From positions 186,215-250,214 of the forward strand of contig NZ_CANMQT010000006.1 in NCBI RefSeq assembly GCF_947500065.1: 64,000 bases of DNA, given 5' to 3'. The translations under genes were made by a program, and so were the position numbers. The number at the start of each line of letters is the position of its first letter. Within the stretch, counting starts at the first letter, position 1. This document shows, piece after piece, positions 17,356 to 26,180 of this stretch. The notes beneath the pieces were generated by a model. That model did no database searches and was not told the origin of the DNA. It was given only the letters and a program-made list of their open reading frames with translations. Source of the stretch: an uncultured Aquimarina sp. (lineage in GTDB: Bacteria > Bacteroidota > Bacteroidia > Flavobacteriales > Flavobacteriaceae).

Positions 17356-19923
17356 ATGAAAAATTTTATTCTTTTCGTTTTTGTGTTTTTTTGCACTCAA
17401 ATCTATGCGCAACGATCACAAAAACCTTGGACAAACAACCCTGATTATAAACAAGATCTTATAAAATCTCAAAAGGAAAGCTTGAATTTGAAGCATCTAG
17501 CCAGGTATTTTGAGAAAATTAATCAAAATAATAAGGTCGATGTAAAAACAACAGAAAAACGATCATCATTACCTGAAGGTATTTCTTTCGTTAATGGATT
17601 GAATCTTGCCTGGATTCAATATGGAAGAGATATTGGTGTTGATCCGTTTTCTTCCAGTAATCAGTATCATCCGGAAATGAATAAGTTCAATGAAGCTATG
17701 GATTTTGTAAAGAATCAGGGAGGTAATGTTATCAGATGGTGGTATCATACCAATGGTTCTACGAATCCAGTTTTTGATACAAATCAAACAGTTAAGCCCA
17801 ATCCCTCTTTCTTTCATGAAGATGTAAAGAAGATATTAGATCTTGCTCAAAGCAAAGGTCTTAAAGTACAGATTTGTCTTTGGTCTTTTGATATGTTGAA
17901 AGATCAATGGGCGGTAGATGCCGCTGCAAATAAAAAGTTGCTTACTCAGGACTATTATATGAACGCTTATATTAATAATGCGTTGCTTCCCTTAGTCAAT
18001 TTTATTGGTGACCATCCCGCATTATATGCTTGGGAAATTTTTAATGAACCCGAAGGGATGACAAATCAATATGCTGGGCATTGGGAAGGATTTAAAGAAA
18101 GAATTACCATTCCTGATATTCAGAAATTTATTAATGTGACTGCTGGAGCTATTAGAAGAGCCCAGCCAAATATCAAAATAACCAATGGCGCTTTAGGTTT
18201 TTTGACTAACGTAGAAGATGCAGAAAAAGGATTCTGGAATGCCTATTCTGATACGAATCTTAAGTTTCAGGGAAATGATGATCAAGGGTATTTAGATTTT
18301 TATAATATACATTACTATAACTGGGCACGTTCAAAAGGGTCGCCTTTTCACAATAATTATGATGCAAACAAAGTAGATAAAGAAGCGGTCATAGGAGAAT
18401 ATTATCCTGATGACTTATATTTTAATCAGCAAGGTGGAGATAATGATCATAATCTATCTACAATACAAGCTGAAGATTTAGGAACTTCGATACTGGACAA
18501 TAATTGGGCAGGTTCACTTGTGTGGTCCTGGACAGATAGAAGTTCATCTAGTGAAAGAAATAGAATTGCTACTATTATCAAAAACGTTAGCGATAATGAA
18601 GGCCCTGTGATTGTGGAAGAAGTGTCATTTAATAATGCTTCCAGAACTATAACATCACAAGATTCATATGCTTTTGAAATAAACTATACCGCTGCAATCG
18701 ATCGAGAGATTGTAGTAGAATTTTGGGCTTCGGATAGGTGGTTGGGAGAAAAGAAGGAACGTGTCTCTTCTGGCACAGGAACTCAGAATGTCACTGTAAA
18801 TCTCCTAAACCCTCCACAACCAGGATCGGGATATTTTTATAAAGCTTATATAAGACCAGTTGGTACTACCTGGCAGGAAGCAATTTATAGAACAGAGTTT
18901 ACGGATGTCACCGTAATAGATGAAATAAATGATGAGGTAGCTTTTATTAATCCTGCCTTAGGTATAGAGTCCCAGAGTTCATATACTTTTGATATAGCGT
19001 ATTCTGCTAAATTAAATCGAGAAATTGTAGTAGAGTTTTGGGCTTCAGACAGGTGGTTAGGAGAAAAAATGGAAACTGTTTTTTCGGGTAATGGAACGAA
19101 AACAATCAAAGTAGATTTACCCAGTCCTCCACAACCAGGATCAGGATATTTTTACAAGGTACACATTCGACCTGTAGGGACAACATGGCAAGAAGCCATC
19201 GATAGAGATGAATTTACAGGTGTAACGGTATTGAGTAACCAGTTAATAGCTAATGGTACATATTATATGGAATCAACTCAATCTAATCAGCGTGTTGTAT
19301 GTAGATGGAGAGAAGGGCATAGTGCCAAAATGCTTAATCCAAGAAATAGCAATGATCAAAGATGGATATTTAATCATATTGCTAATAATGTTTACACTAT
19401 AAGGAATAAAGATACTAATAGATACCTTGAAGTACGAGATGCTGCTTGTAGTAATGGTGCAGATGTAATGTCATGGTATAGTGCTAATGATGATCATCAA
19501 AAATGGAAAGTCCAAGCAAATGGTAATAATTTTGCTATTATACCGATGCATTGTCAACAAAAGGCACTAGATAGAGCTGGAGGGTTTACTAATGCGAATA
19601 TACAATTGTGGGATTTTAATCCATCGAATAACAATCAAAAGTGGGAAATCATTCCTTCTGAAAGGAATCCAATAAGCTTTTCGAAAACAGAAAAACAAGC
19701 GGGAAGAGAAATCTTAATGTATCCAAATCCAGCAAATGAGTCTGTCTCTATTTCTGGTCTGGAAACGGGCGATAACATTATGGTATATGACCTCTTAGGA
19801 AAAATTATAAAGCAATCTGTGGCGTCACAAAGTGAAGAAATGATAGTAATCTCAGATTTAGAAGCTGGGTATTATAATATTTCTATTGTAGGTAAAGAAC
19901 AAATCACCTTATTAAAAGAATAG
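17356..19923 (+). CDS. Secreted multidomain glycoside hydrolase (GH5-like) with ricin-type lectin and T9SS sorting domain
   Basis: An 855-residue secreted enzyme. Signal peptide 1-19; clan GH-A catalytic domain about 75-405 with acid/base E231 (IFNEPEG) and nucleophile E348 (VIGEYYPD); two near-identical modules about 415-520 and 525-625, each with EIVVEFWASDRWLGEK and PPQPGSGYFYK; a ricin-type beta-trefoil about 630-768 with repeated QKW motifs; and a type IX secretion C-terminal sorting domain about 780-855 (MYPNPANESVSI). It probably attacks a beta-linked polysaccharide such as a mannan or glucan at the cell surface; the substrate cannot be read from sequence. It lies alone between two remnant segments, with no SusCD pair nearby. 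Confidence 0.9.
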   Translation: MKNFILFVFVFFCTQIYAQRSQKPWTNNPDYKQDLIKSQKESLNLKHLARYFEKINQNNKVDVKTTEKRSSLPEGISFVNGLNLAWIQYGRDIGVDPFSSSNQYHPEMNKFNEAMDFVKNQGGNVIRWWYHTNGSTNPVFDTNQTVKPNPSFFHEDVKKILDLAQSKGLKVQICLWSFDMLKDQWAVDAAANKKLLTQDYYMNAYINNALLPLVNFIGDHPALYAWEIFNEPEGMTNQYAGHWEGFKERITIPDIQKFINVTAGAIRRAQPNIKITNGALGFLTNVEDAEKGFWNAYSDTNLKFQGNDDQGYLDFYNIHYYNWARSKGSPFHNNYDANKVDKEAVIGEYYPDDLYFNQQGGDNDHNLSTIQAEDLGTSILDNNWAGSLVWSWTDRSSSSERNRIATIIKNVSDNEGPVIVEEVSFNNASRTITSQDSYAFEINYTAAIDREIVVEFWASDRWLGEKKERVSSGTGTQNVTVNLLNPPQPGSGYFYKAYIRPVGTTWQEAIYRTEFTDVTVIDEINDEVAFINPALGIESQSSYTFDIAYSAKLNREIVVEFWASDRWLGEKMETVFSGNGTKTIKVDLPSPPQPGSGYFYKVHIRPVGTTWQEAIDRDEFTGVTVLSNQLIANGTYYMESTQSNQRVVCRWREGHSAKMLNPRNSNDQRWIFNHIANNVYTIRNKDTNRYLEVRDAACSNGADVMSWYSANDDHQKWKVQANGNNFAIIPMHCQQKALDRAGGFTNANIQLWDFNPSNNNQKWEIIPSERNPISFSKTEKQAGREILMYPNPANESVSISGLETGDNIMVYDLLGKIIKQSVASQSEEMIVISDLEAGYYNISIVGKEQITLLKE

Positions 19924-19944
19924 ATTAAGCATTATGATAATCGG

Positions 19945-19982
19945 ATGATGAGTCTTATTGATGATAATAAGACTTATCATTT
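19945..19982 (+). terminator. Hairpin after the glycoside hydrolase, with an rlmH-like core
   Basis: A 15-bp stem (one G-U wobble) with a 6-base GATGAT loop. The T tract after it is short, so termination may be weak. Its core TTATTGATGATAATAAG matches the rlmH stop region at 21819 (TTATCGATGATGATAAG) and resembles the hairpin at 17027, so it may be a second, shorter rlmH 3' remnant. Confidence 0.6.
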
Positions 19983-19987
19983 GATAT

Positions 19988-20053
19988 GAGCATGTTATTA
20001 TAGATAAAGAATATGTGTTTACAGACCTTATTGAAGAGTTGATCAAGGATTGA
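19988..20053 (+). pseudogene. Short decayed fragment of a family X gene
   Basis: In one frame this reads EHVIIDKEYVFTDLIEELIKD-like residues and a stop, matching VFLDKESVSIDLVDDLID of the gene at 14990-15409. An in-frame stop lies just upstream and there is no start. The match is short (about 20 codons), so confidence is moderate, but it occurs next to an rlmH-like hairpin just as at 17.1 kb. Confidence 0.5.
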
Positions 20054-20129
20054 CCAAATAAATAATAATTAATCTGCAACAGATACAGATGGTAAAAAGT
20101 CTATTATTTAATCAATCAATTTATTAATC

Positions 20130-21818
20130 ATGAAAAAAATAATCTTTTTACTATTCGTATGTTTTAGTTTATTGTCTTGTTCAAAAAAAGATAAAAGCAA
20201 AGTAATATATAGTATATCAAATGCTATCACAGACAGTGTTCCTCTTATCAAAATCAGTATGAAGTTTCAACCTGATGATGGGGAGATTACAAAACTTAGG
20301 TTTCAGGATAAAGCTTGGGGAGAGGAAGAACTTTATAACAGTATTCAAAAAATGAAACTTTTAAATACTAAAGGTACAGTCGTTAAGAATAAAGACAGCA
20401 ACTGGATCCAAATTACCCACCCTAAAGGAGTAAAGGAGCTTCATTTTGAGTATTTTCTTAAACAAGATATTACGGATGATGAAGCAGCTCAAAATAGGTA
20501 TCGACCAATAATATATAAGGATTACTTCCATATTTTTTCGCATAATATGTTTATGCTTCCTGATCATTTTGTTTCAGAAACAGCAGATGAATTTGATATT
20601 GTTTTGGATTGGAATAATTTCCCTGAAAATTATACAATTCACAATAGTTTTGGAAGCGAAAAGAGAAAACAGCAAATAGAAGATGTTACGGAAGAAGAGT
20701 TTCATTCGGCAATATTTGTGGGCGGTGATTTTAGAATTCATAAAAATGAAATCGAGAATAATCAATTAGTGTTTGCTACAAGAGGAAATTGGATACCTTT
20801 TAAAGATTCTACCGTATCAGATTTGTTGTATAGAACTGTAAAAGCGCAGCGTAATTTCTGGAAGGATCATTCGCAAAAATATTTTACAGTGACTATGATG
20901 CCTTTTCCTCAGAAAGAAGGAAGTAGCTTTGGAGGAACAGGACTCACCAATTCATTTGCAACATCAGTTTCTAATAATGATCAATCGTCTATTGAGCAAT
21001 TACGATATTTATTTAATCATGAATTGATGCATAATTGGATTGGTCATGCCATAAAAAACGAAAATGAAGAAGAACAGTATTGGTTTAGCGAAGGTTTTAC
21101 AGATTATTATACACAAAAAAATATAGCAAAAAATAAAATCCTAAAATTTGACGAAGAGAATTTTATTGAAGAGATGAATGTTACAATCAAAAATTTATTC
21201 TCATCTCCGGTAGCAGATAAACCAAATGATGAGATTACCTATGATAATTTTTGGTCTGATAGAAATTATGAAAAACTTCCTTATTACAGAGGTACTGTAT
21301 TTGCTTTTCTTCTGGATTTAAGAATTAAAAAAGATTCAGATAATAAGCATAGTCTTGACGATGTAATGAGAGATCTTTTTACACAATCAAAAAAAGACAA
21401 AAAACTTAATTCAAAAATGTTTGTAGAAACGGTGAATAAATTTACTGAGACTAACATTGATGATTTTTTTAAAGAACATATTATCGAGGGACAATTATTT
21501 GATTTAAAAACTGTTTTTAGTGATTTCGATTTAGAGTATAGTTCAAAAGCTACAATTTTTGATCAAGGTTTTTCTTACGATAAAGAAGCTCGAATAGTTA
21601 CCCAGGTAGATCCTAATTCGGAAGCATATGCAGCAGGTTTAAGAGCTGATGATGTATTGGGAGGTTGGAGTATATATTATGGAAATATCGACAAAGAAAT
21701 AGAACTTAAAGTAAATAGAGAAGGAACACAGGAAACAATTACATATTTACCGATAAAAGAAATAGATCTTCCACAATTATTGATTAACGAAGATAATGTA
21801 AAAAAGATCAATTTGTAG
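20130..21818 (+). CDS. M61-family-like metallopeptidase lipoprotein with C-terminal PDZ
   Basis: A 562-residue protein with a lipoprotein signal (LLSC, C17). The zinc site is HELMH (297-301) with the third ligand E321 in WFSEGFTDYY, the arrangement of gluzincins such as M61 glycyl aminopeptidases and M1. A PDZ-like domain (about 470-545, with DPNSEAYAAGLRADDVL) follows, as in M61 proteins. Probably an envelope aminopeptidase. Its TAG stop (21816-21818) directly abuts the stop of rlmH on the other strand with no gap, as if joined at that point. Confidence 0.86.
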   Translation: MKKIIFLLFVCFSLLSCSKKDKSKVIYSISNAITDSVPLIKISMKFQPDDGEITKLRFQDKAWGEEELYNSIQKMKLLNTKGTVVKNKDSNWIQITHPKGVKELHFEYFLKQDITDDEAAQNRYRPIIYKDYFHIFSHNMFMLPDHFVSETADEFDIVLDWNNFPENYTIHNSFGSEKRKQQIEDVTEEEFHSAIFVGGDFRIHKNEIENNQLVFATRGNWIPFKDSTVSDLLYRTVKAQRNFWKDHSQKYFTVTMMPFPQKEGSSFGGTGLTNSFATSVSNNDQSSIEQLRYLFNHELMHNWIGHAIKNENEEEQYWFSEGFTDYYTQKNIAKNKILKFDEENFIEEMNVTIKNLFSSPVADKPNDEITYDNFWSDRNYEKLPYYRGTVFAFLLDLRIKKDSDNKHSLDDVMRDLFTQSKKDKKLNSKMFVETVNKFTETNIDDFFKEHIIEGQLFDLKTVFSDFDLEYSSKATIFDQGFSYDKEARIVTQVDPNSEAYAAGLRADDVLGGWSIYYGNIDKEIELKVNREGTQETITYLPIKEIDLPQLLINEDNVKKINL

Positions 21819-22292
21819 TTATCGATGATGATAAGGTTCATTTTTTAGAATTGTGAAACCTCTATATAATTGTTCTATAAAAAATAAGCGAATCATTTGA
21901 TGAGAGAATGTCATTTTGGATAGCGAAAGTTTACCATTCGCCCGATTATACACATCCGGACTAAACCCATAAGGGCCGCCAATAACAAATATTAATTGTT
22001 TGATACCGCTATTCATATGTTTTTGTAAAAGTTCGGAAAAACCAACAGAATCATATTGTTTGCCATTTTCATCTAATAATATCAAAATATCAGAGGAGGT
22101 AGTTTTATCTAAAATTAACTTCCCTTCTTTGTCTTTTTGTTGTGCTTCGCTTAGATTTTTGGCATTCTTTATATCTGGAATGATTTCAAAAGTAAATTTG
22201 ATATAAAATCCTAGCCTTTTAATATATTCAGCAATAAGATTTTCTAATTGTTTATGATCTGTTTTGCCGACTGCTATTAATTTGATATTCAT
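21819..22292 (-). CDS. rlmH: 23S rRNA (pseudouridine-1915-N3)-methyltransferase
   Basis: A 157-residue SPOUT methyltransferase, full length for RlmH. LILLDENGKQYDS, the SAM-binding FVIGGPYGF and the C-terminal MIRLFFIEQLYRGFTILKNE-PYHHR are conserved. It methylates pseudouridine 1915 in helix 69 of 23S rRNA. In staphylococci the 3' end of this gene (orfX) is the attachment site for SCC elements. Here a partial copy of the 3' end occurs at 17034-17126 and perhaps at 19945-19982. It converges on the M61-like gene with zero spacing and is divergent from nadC. Confidence 0.96.
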   Translation of the reverse strand: MNIKLIAVGKTDHKQLENLIAEYIKRLGFYIKFTFEIIPDIKNAKNLSEAQQKDKEGKLILDKTTSSDILILLDENGKQYDSVGFSELLQKHMNSGIKQLIFVIGGPYGFSPDVYNRANGKLSLSKMTFSHQMIRLFFIEQLYRGFTILKNEPYHHR

Positions 22293-22444
22293 GATTTGAT
22301 TTCAATTTCTATGTTATAACAAAGATTCAAATTCTTTTTAGTATCAAGATGTAATACTAATAAGTGCATTAAGATGCGCTAATCACTAAATATTCTAACG
22401 CTATAACCATCTTTTTTTTACTTTAGCAAAAATAACCATTCGAT

Positions 22445-23302
22445 ATGATTACGAAAGCTCAATTTGATAACGAAATTGAATTAATAATAACTAATGCTAT
22501 TCGAGAAGATGTAGGTGATGGCGATCATAGCTCATTAGCTTGTATTCCTAATTCTGCAACTGGCAAAGCTAAATTGTTAGTAAAGGACGAAGGAATTTTA
22601 GCGGGAGTAGAATTTGCTAAAAAAGTATTCAATTATGTCGATCCAGAAATGCAAGTTGAGGTAATGATCGAAGATGGATCCAAAGTAAAATATGGAGATA
22701 TTGCTTTTTATGTTTCAGGAAGTTCACAATCAATCCTTAAGGCAGAAAGATTAGTACTCAATGCTATGCAAAGAATGAGTGCTATTGCTACAAAAACGAA
22801 TCAATTCGTGCAGTTATTAGAAGGGACAGGAACTAAAATTCTGGATACAAGAAAAACAACTCCAGGAATTAGAGCTTTAGAGAAATGGGCTGTGAAAATC
22901 GGTGGAGGAGAGAATCATAGATTTGCATTATACGATATGATAATGCTTAAGGATAATCATATTGATTTTGCAGGCGGTATTACCAAAGCAATAGAAAAAA
23001 CAAATAAATACCTCTCAGATAATAATAGAGATCTTAAGATTATTGTAGAGGCTCGTGATCTTAATGAGATTAAAGAAATATTGAAAACACCAGGTGTGTA
23101 CAGAATATTGATAGATAATTTTAATTATGAAGATACCAGAAAAGCAGTAGAACTTATTGGAGATACCTGTCTTACTGAATCTAGTGGTGGAATAAATGAA
23201 AAAACCATTCGCAAATATGCAGAATGCGGAGTTAATTATATTAGCAGTGGCGCTTTAACACATTCTGTTTATAACCTAGATTTGAGTTTGAAAGCCGTAT
23301 AA
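22445..23302 (+). CDS. nadC: Nicotinate-nucleotide diphosphorylase (carboxylating)
   Basis: A 285-residue quinolinate phosphoribosyltransferase. REDVGDGDHSS near the start, ILDTRKTTPGIRALEKWAVK (the DTRKT motif), GGGENHRF, MLKDNH and the ESSGGI loop near the end are family signatures. It converts quinolinate and PRPP to nicotinate mononucleotide in NAD synthesis. No nadA or nadB is adjacent. YihY follows after 3 bases. Confidence 0.96.
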   Translation: MITKAQFDNEIELIITNAIREDVGDGDHSSLACIPNSATGKAKLLVKDEGILAGVEFAKKVFNYVDPEMQVEVMIEDGSKVKYGDIAFYVSGSSQSILKAERLVLNAMQRMSAIATKTNQFVQLLEGTGTKILDTRKTTPGIRALEKWAVKIGGGENHRFALYDMIMLKDNHIDFAGGITKAIEKTNKYLSDNNRDLKIIVEARDLNEIKEILKTPGVYRILIDNFNYEDTRKAVELIGDTCLTESSGGINEKTIRKYAECGVNYISSGALTHSVYNLDLSLKAV

Positions 23303-23305
23303 CAT

Positions 23306-24223
23306 ATGTCAAAAGCAGTTGAAGATAAGCTCAGTAAGATTCCGATTATAAATATTCTGGTTAAAATCGGAAAGAAAATTATTCTTCCTGGCTTTGAAGG
23401 ACTATCTCTGTATGACTTAATCGAAATTTATACTATAGGTATTGTAAAAGGAACATTCTCCGCTAGAGCCAGTGCTATTTCATGGAGTTTTTTTTTATCA
23501 CTGTTCCCTTTTCTTCTTTTTTTATTAAATCTAATTCCTATTATACATATAGAAGGCTTTCAGGAGAATTTCTTTGAATTTATAACTTCTGCACTACCAA
23601 ATCAATCCAAATTATTCTTTGAAGAAATATACAGTGATATTTCGGCTAATCCGAGAACAGGGTTGTTATCTACGGTTTTTGTACTCTCCTTGTTTTTAAT
23701 GACAAATGGTATTAATGCAGTGTTTTCAGGATTTGAGTACTCTTATCACGTTACGCTTAATAGAAATTTTGTAAAACAATACATAGTAGCTTTAGGGGTT
23801 TCTTTAATTGTGGCATCGTTATTGTTAATCACGGTAATAGTAACACTATATTTTAGTTATTTATTAGAAGATTTAAAAGAGATGGGAGTCATGGATAATA
23901 CTGTTTTTTGGTTACAGTTTGGCAAATATGGCTTATTCGTTTTAATGATTTTTTTGGTAATAGCAACTTTGTTTTATTTTGGTACCACAGAAGGAAAGAT
24001 GAATAGATTTTTCTCGCCAGGTGCAATTATGACTACAGTACTTATCATGGTAACTACATATTTGTTTGGAATATATATAGATAATTTTTCGAACTATAAT
24101 AAACTATATGGTTCTATTGGAGCAATGCTAATATTAATGGTGTATATCTGGCTTAACGCAAATTTACTGTTATTAGGTTTTGAATTAAACGCTTCACTTA
24201 TAAAATTGAAGAAGAATTTTTAA
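23306..24223 (+). CDS. YihY/virulence factor BrkB family membrane protein
   Basis: A 305-residue inner-membrane protein with about six transmembrane helices. The segment FSARASAISWSFFLSLFPFLLFLL and the late GSIGAMLILMVYIWLNANLLLLGFELN are typical of the family; family members were once mislabelled as RNase BN. Function is not established, possibly transport. It is 3 bases after nadC and so co-transcribed. Confidence 0.9.
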   Translation: MSKAVEDKLSKIPIINILVKIGKKIILPGFEGLSLYDLIEIYTIGIVKGTFSARASAISWSFFLSLFPFLLFLLNLIPIIHIEGFQENFFEFITSALPNQSKLFFEEIYSDISANPRTGLLSTVFVLSLFLMTNGINAVFSGFEYSYHVTLNRNFVKQYIVALGVSLIVASLLLITVIVTLYFSYLLEDLKEMGVMDNTVFWLQFGKYGLFVLMIFLVIATLFYFGTTEGKMNRFFSPGAIMTTVLIMVTTYLFGIYIDNFSNYNKLYGSIGAMLILMVYIWLNANLLLLGFELNASLIKLKKNF

Positions 24224-24259
24224 TATTTTAGCATCATACAAACATTTAATTTAACAAAA

Positions 24260-24823
24260 ATGAAAAAATTAAGCTTATTATTTATTCTTTTAGTAACTGT
24301 AGGAACTACTCAGGCACAGGTTAAAGTTGGAGATGCTACATTACCAAACACGGTAACTTTTAGTGGAGAAGATCTGACAATTAATGGAGCAGGAATGAGA
24401 GAGAAGTTCTTTTTTGATATTTATGCTGGAGGATTATATCTTAAGAAAAAAAGTGCCAGTGCTAGTTCAATTGCTGAAGCAGATGAAACAATGGCAATAA
24501 AATTACATATATTATCTGGTATGATGTCCAGAAGTAAAATGATAACTGCATTGAGAGATGGATTTAAAAAATCTACAAAAGGAAATACAGCTTCTTTGGA
24601 TAAAAGAATAGATACATTTATTGGATTTATCAAAGATGAAATTGAAGAAGGACAGATTTATGATATTGTGTATGAACAAAATAAAGGAAGTGTAATTTAC
24701 AAAGACGGAGTAGAGAAGGGACATGTAGAAGGATTAGACTTTAAAAAAGCATTATTTAACATATGGATTGGAGATAATCCTGCAGATAAAGGGTTGAAAA
24801 ATGAAATGCTAGGTTCTTTTTAG
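24260..24823 (+). CDS. Chalcone isomerase-like exported protein, copy 1
   Basis: A 187-residue protein with a signal peptide (1-19, ending TQAQ), then the chalcone-isomerase-like fold: VGDATLPNTVTF, GAGMREKFFFDIYAGGLYL (about 43-61) and a C-terminal FKKALFNIWIGDNPADKGLK. Bacterial members bind small hydrophobic ligands and are not shown to act as chalcone isomerases. Two paralogues lie downstream at 24973 and 26181, all of near-equal length, so this is a tandem expansion. It is 36 bases after YihY. Confidence 0.85.
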   Translation: MKKLSLLFILLVTVGTTQAQVKVGDATLPNTVTFSGEDLTINGAGMREKFFFDIYAGGLYLKKKSASASSIAEADETMAIKLHILSGMMSRSKMITALRDGFKKSTKGNTASLDKRIDTFIGFIKDEIEEGQIYDIVYEQNKGSVIYKDGVEKGHVEGLDFKKALFNIWIGDNPADKGLKNEMLGSF

Positions 24824-24883
24824 GATAAAAAGCATTATTTTAGCGGTGAAATGCACAATTTTAACGTTTTTTTTCGGTTCTTG

Positions 24884-24897
24884 CTATGCATGCATAG
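24884..24897. promoter_or_regulatory. Perfect 14-bp palindrome between promoter boxes of copy 2
   Basis: CTATGCATGCATAG is a perfect palindrome, and extends to 20 bases (24881-24900) with one mismatched pair. It lies between a TTG at 24881-24883 and the -7 box at 24909, where a repressor dimer would block RNA polymerase. Likely an operator. Confidence 0.5.
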
Positions 24898-24908
24898 TAA
24901 ATTTTTAT

Positions 24909-24916
24909 TACTTTTG
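24909..24916 (+). promoter_or_regulatory. -7 box (TACTTTTG) for chalcone isomerase-like copy 2
   Basis: Matches TAnnTTTG and continues into GCAG, as in the promoters at 30242 and 34781. It is 56 bases before the ATG. The candidate TTG at 24881 is 25 bases away, slightly longer than usual. Confidence 0.55.
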
Positions 24917-24972
24917 CAGTAAAATGAAAGAAAATTAATATTAATACACCCCAAAATAAAACTTTAACAAAG

Positions 24973-25536
24973 ATGAAAAAAATTACTTTACTAATTGTAG
25001 CACTGATTTCTTTAACTACTACTACAGCTCAAATTAGAGTAGGAAAAGCAGTGTTACCTTATGAAGAAAATTTCGGTGAAACGGATCTTAAGTTAAACGG
25101 AGCGGGGATGCGTGAAATGTTATGGATCGATTTATACGCCGGAGGACTTTATCTGCAAAAAAAGAGCAAAGACCCGAGAGCAATTCTTGATGCAAATGAA
25201 ACAATGGCTATAAAATTAAATATAGTATCAGGTTTTGTGACGCAAAAGAAAATGATCAAAGCCGTTCGAGATGGTTTTAAAAAAGCCACTTTTGGTAATA
25301 CAACAGCGTTAGATGAAAGAATCAATAAGTTTATTAAATTCTTTAATGAACCTATTGTTAAAAATGACATTTTTGATATTGTATATATAAAAGATAAAGG
25401 AGTTACAGCTTTCAAGAACGGAAAAGAGCTTGGAGTTGTAGAAGGACGAGATTTTAAATATGCATTATTCAAAATATGGTTAGGTGATGAACCAGCTAGT
25501 GAAGGAATTAAAAACGGAATGTTAGGATTACAGTAA
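24973..25536 (+). CDS. Chalcone isomerase-like exported protein, copy 2
   Basis: A 187-residue paralogue of the gene at 24260, with signal peptide (ending TTAQ), GAGMREMLWIDLYAGGLYL and FKYALFKIWLGDEPASEGIK. It is closer to copy 3 than to copy 1 in its C-terminus (EGRDFKYALFKIWLGDEPA is identical in both). It has its own promoter with a palindromic operator candidate and its own terminator, so it is a single-gene unit. Confidence 0.86.
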   Translation: MKKITLLIVALISLTTTTAQIRVGKAVLPYEENFGETDLKLNGAGMREMLWIDLYAGGLYLQKKSKDPRAILDANETMAIKLNIVSGFVTQKKMIKAVRDGFKKATFGNTTALDERINKFIKFFNEPIVKNDIFDIVYIKDKGVTAFKNGKELGVVEGRDFKYALFKIWLGDEPASEGIKNGMLGLQ

Positions 25537-25564
25537 TTCCTTTTTTTCGAAAAATTAAAAAAAC

Positions 25565-25594
25565 AAAAGCTATCTAACTTCAGATAGCTTTTTT
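25565..25594 (+). terminator. Intrinsic terminator after chalcone isomerase-like copy 2
   Basis: An 11-bp perfect stem (AAAAGCTATCT / AGATAGCTTTT) with a 6-base loop and a run of T. Confidence 0.88.
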
Positions 25595-25646
25595 GTTATC
25601 ATCATATTTTTTATATTGAACCATAAGTTTAAAACCCCTAATCAGG

Positions 25647-26075
25647 ATGAATATATCTAAAATTCTTACCATAGCATTAATATTAGTAACCATTTTCACT
25701 AATGCGCAAAGCGAAATTATTGGCAAATGGAAAACTATTGACGATAATACAGGAGAGCCCAGATCCATCGTAGAAATTTATAAGAAAGGGAACAAGATAT
25801 ATGGTAAAATTGATCGAATTTTAAAAGAATCAGACCGAAAAAAACTATGCGAAGAATGCGAAGGAGATGATTATAATAAACCAATAGAAGGAATGGTTAT
25901 TCTTAAAGGTTTACAAAAAGATGGAGATGAATATGAAGACGGAACGATAATGGATCCTGAAAATGGAAAAATCTATAAATGTAAAATCTGGATTGATGAA
26001 AATGACCCAAACATATTGAATGTTAGAGGGTATATAGCATTTTTATTTAGAACTCAGAAATGGGTTAAAGCCTGA
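25647..26075 (+). CDS. DUF2147 domain-containing exported protein
   Basis: A 142-residue protein with a signal peptide (about 1-20, ending TNAQ). The mature part has IIGKWKTIDDNTGEPRSIVE, the CEECEG pair and a C-terminal YIAFLFRTQKWVKA, the DUF2147 lipocalin-like pattern. Function unknown; members are small beta-barrels thought to be periplasmic. It sits between two chalcone isomerase-like genes, a pairing that hints at shared small-molecule binding, which is inference. Confidence 0.87.
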   Translation: MNISKILTIALILVTIFTNAQSEIIGKWKTIDDNTGEPRSIVEIYKKGNKIYGKIDRILKESDRKKLCEECEGDDYNKPIEGMVILKGLQKDGDEYEDGTIMDPENGKIYKCKIWIDENDPNILNVRGYIAFLFRTQKWVKA

Positions 26076-26180
26076 TGTTTTAAGGCAAAATTTTCTTTTA
26101 AGGAAAATTTTAACATTTCCAGTTGTTAGTTTTTTGGAAATTATAGAACTAAGTACTTATAATTTTTAAAAAACTAAACC

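Noticed and set aside
17034..21913. A recombinase belonging to the rlmH-linked element
   Set aside because: No serine or tyrosine recombinase motif was found in the genes between the copies, so no active mobile element is claimed.
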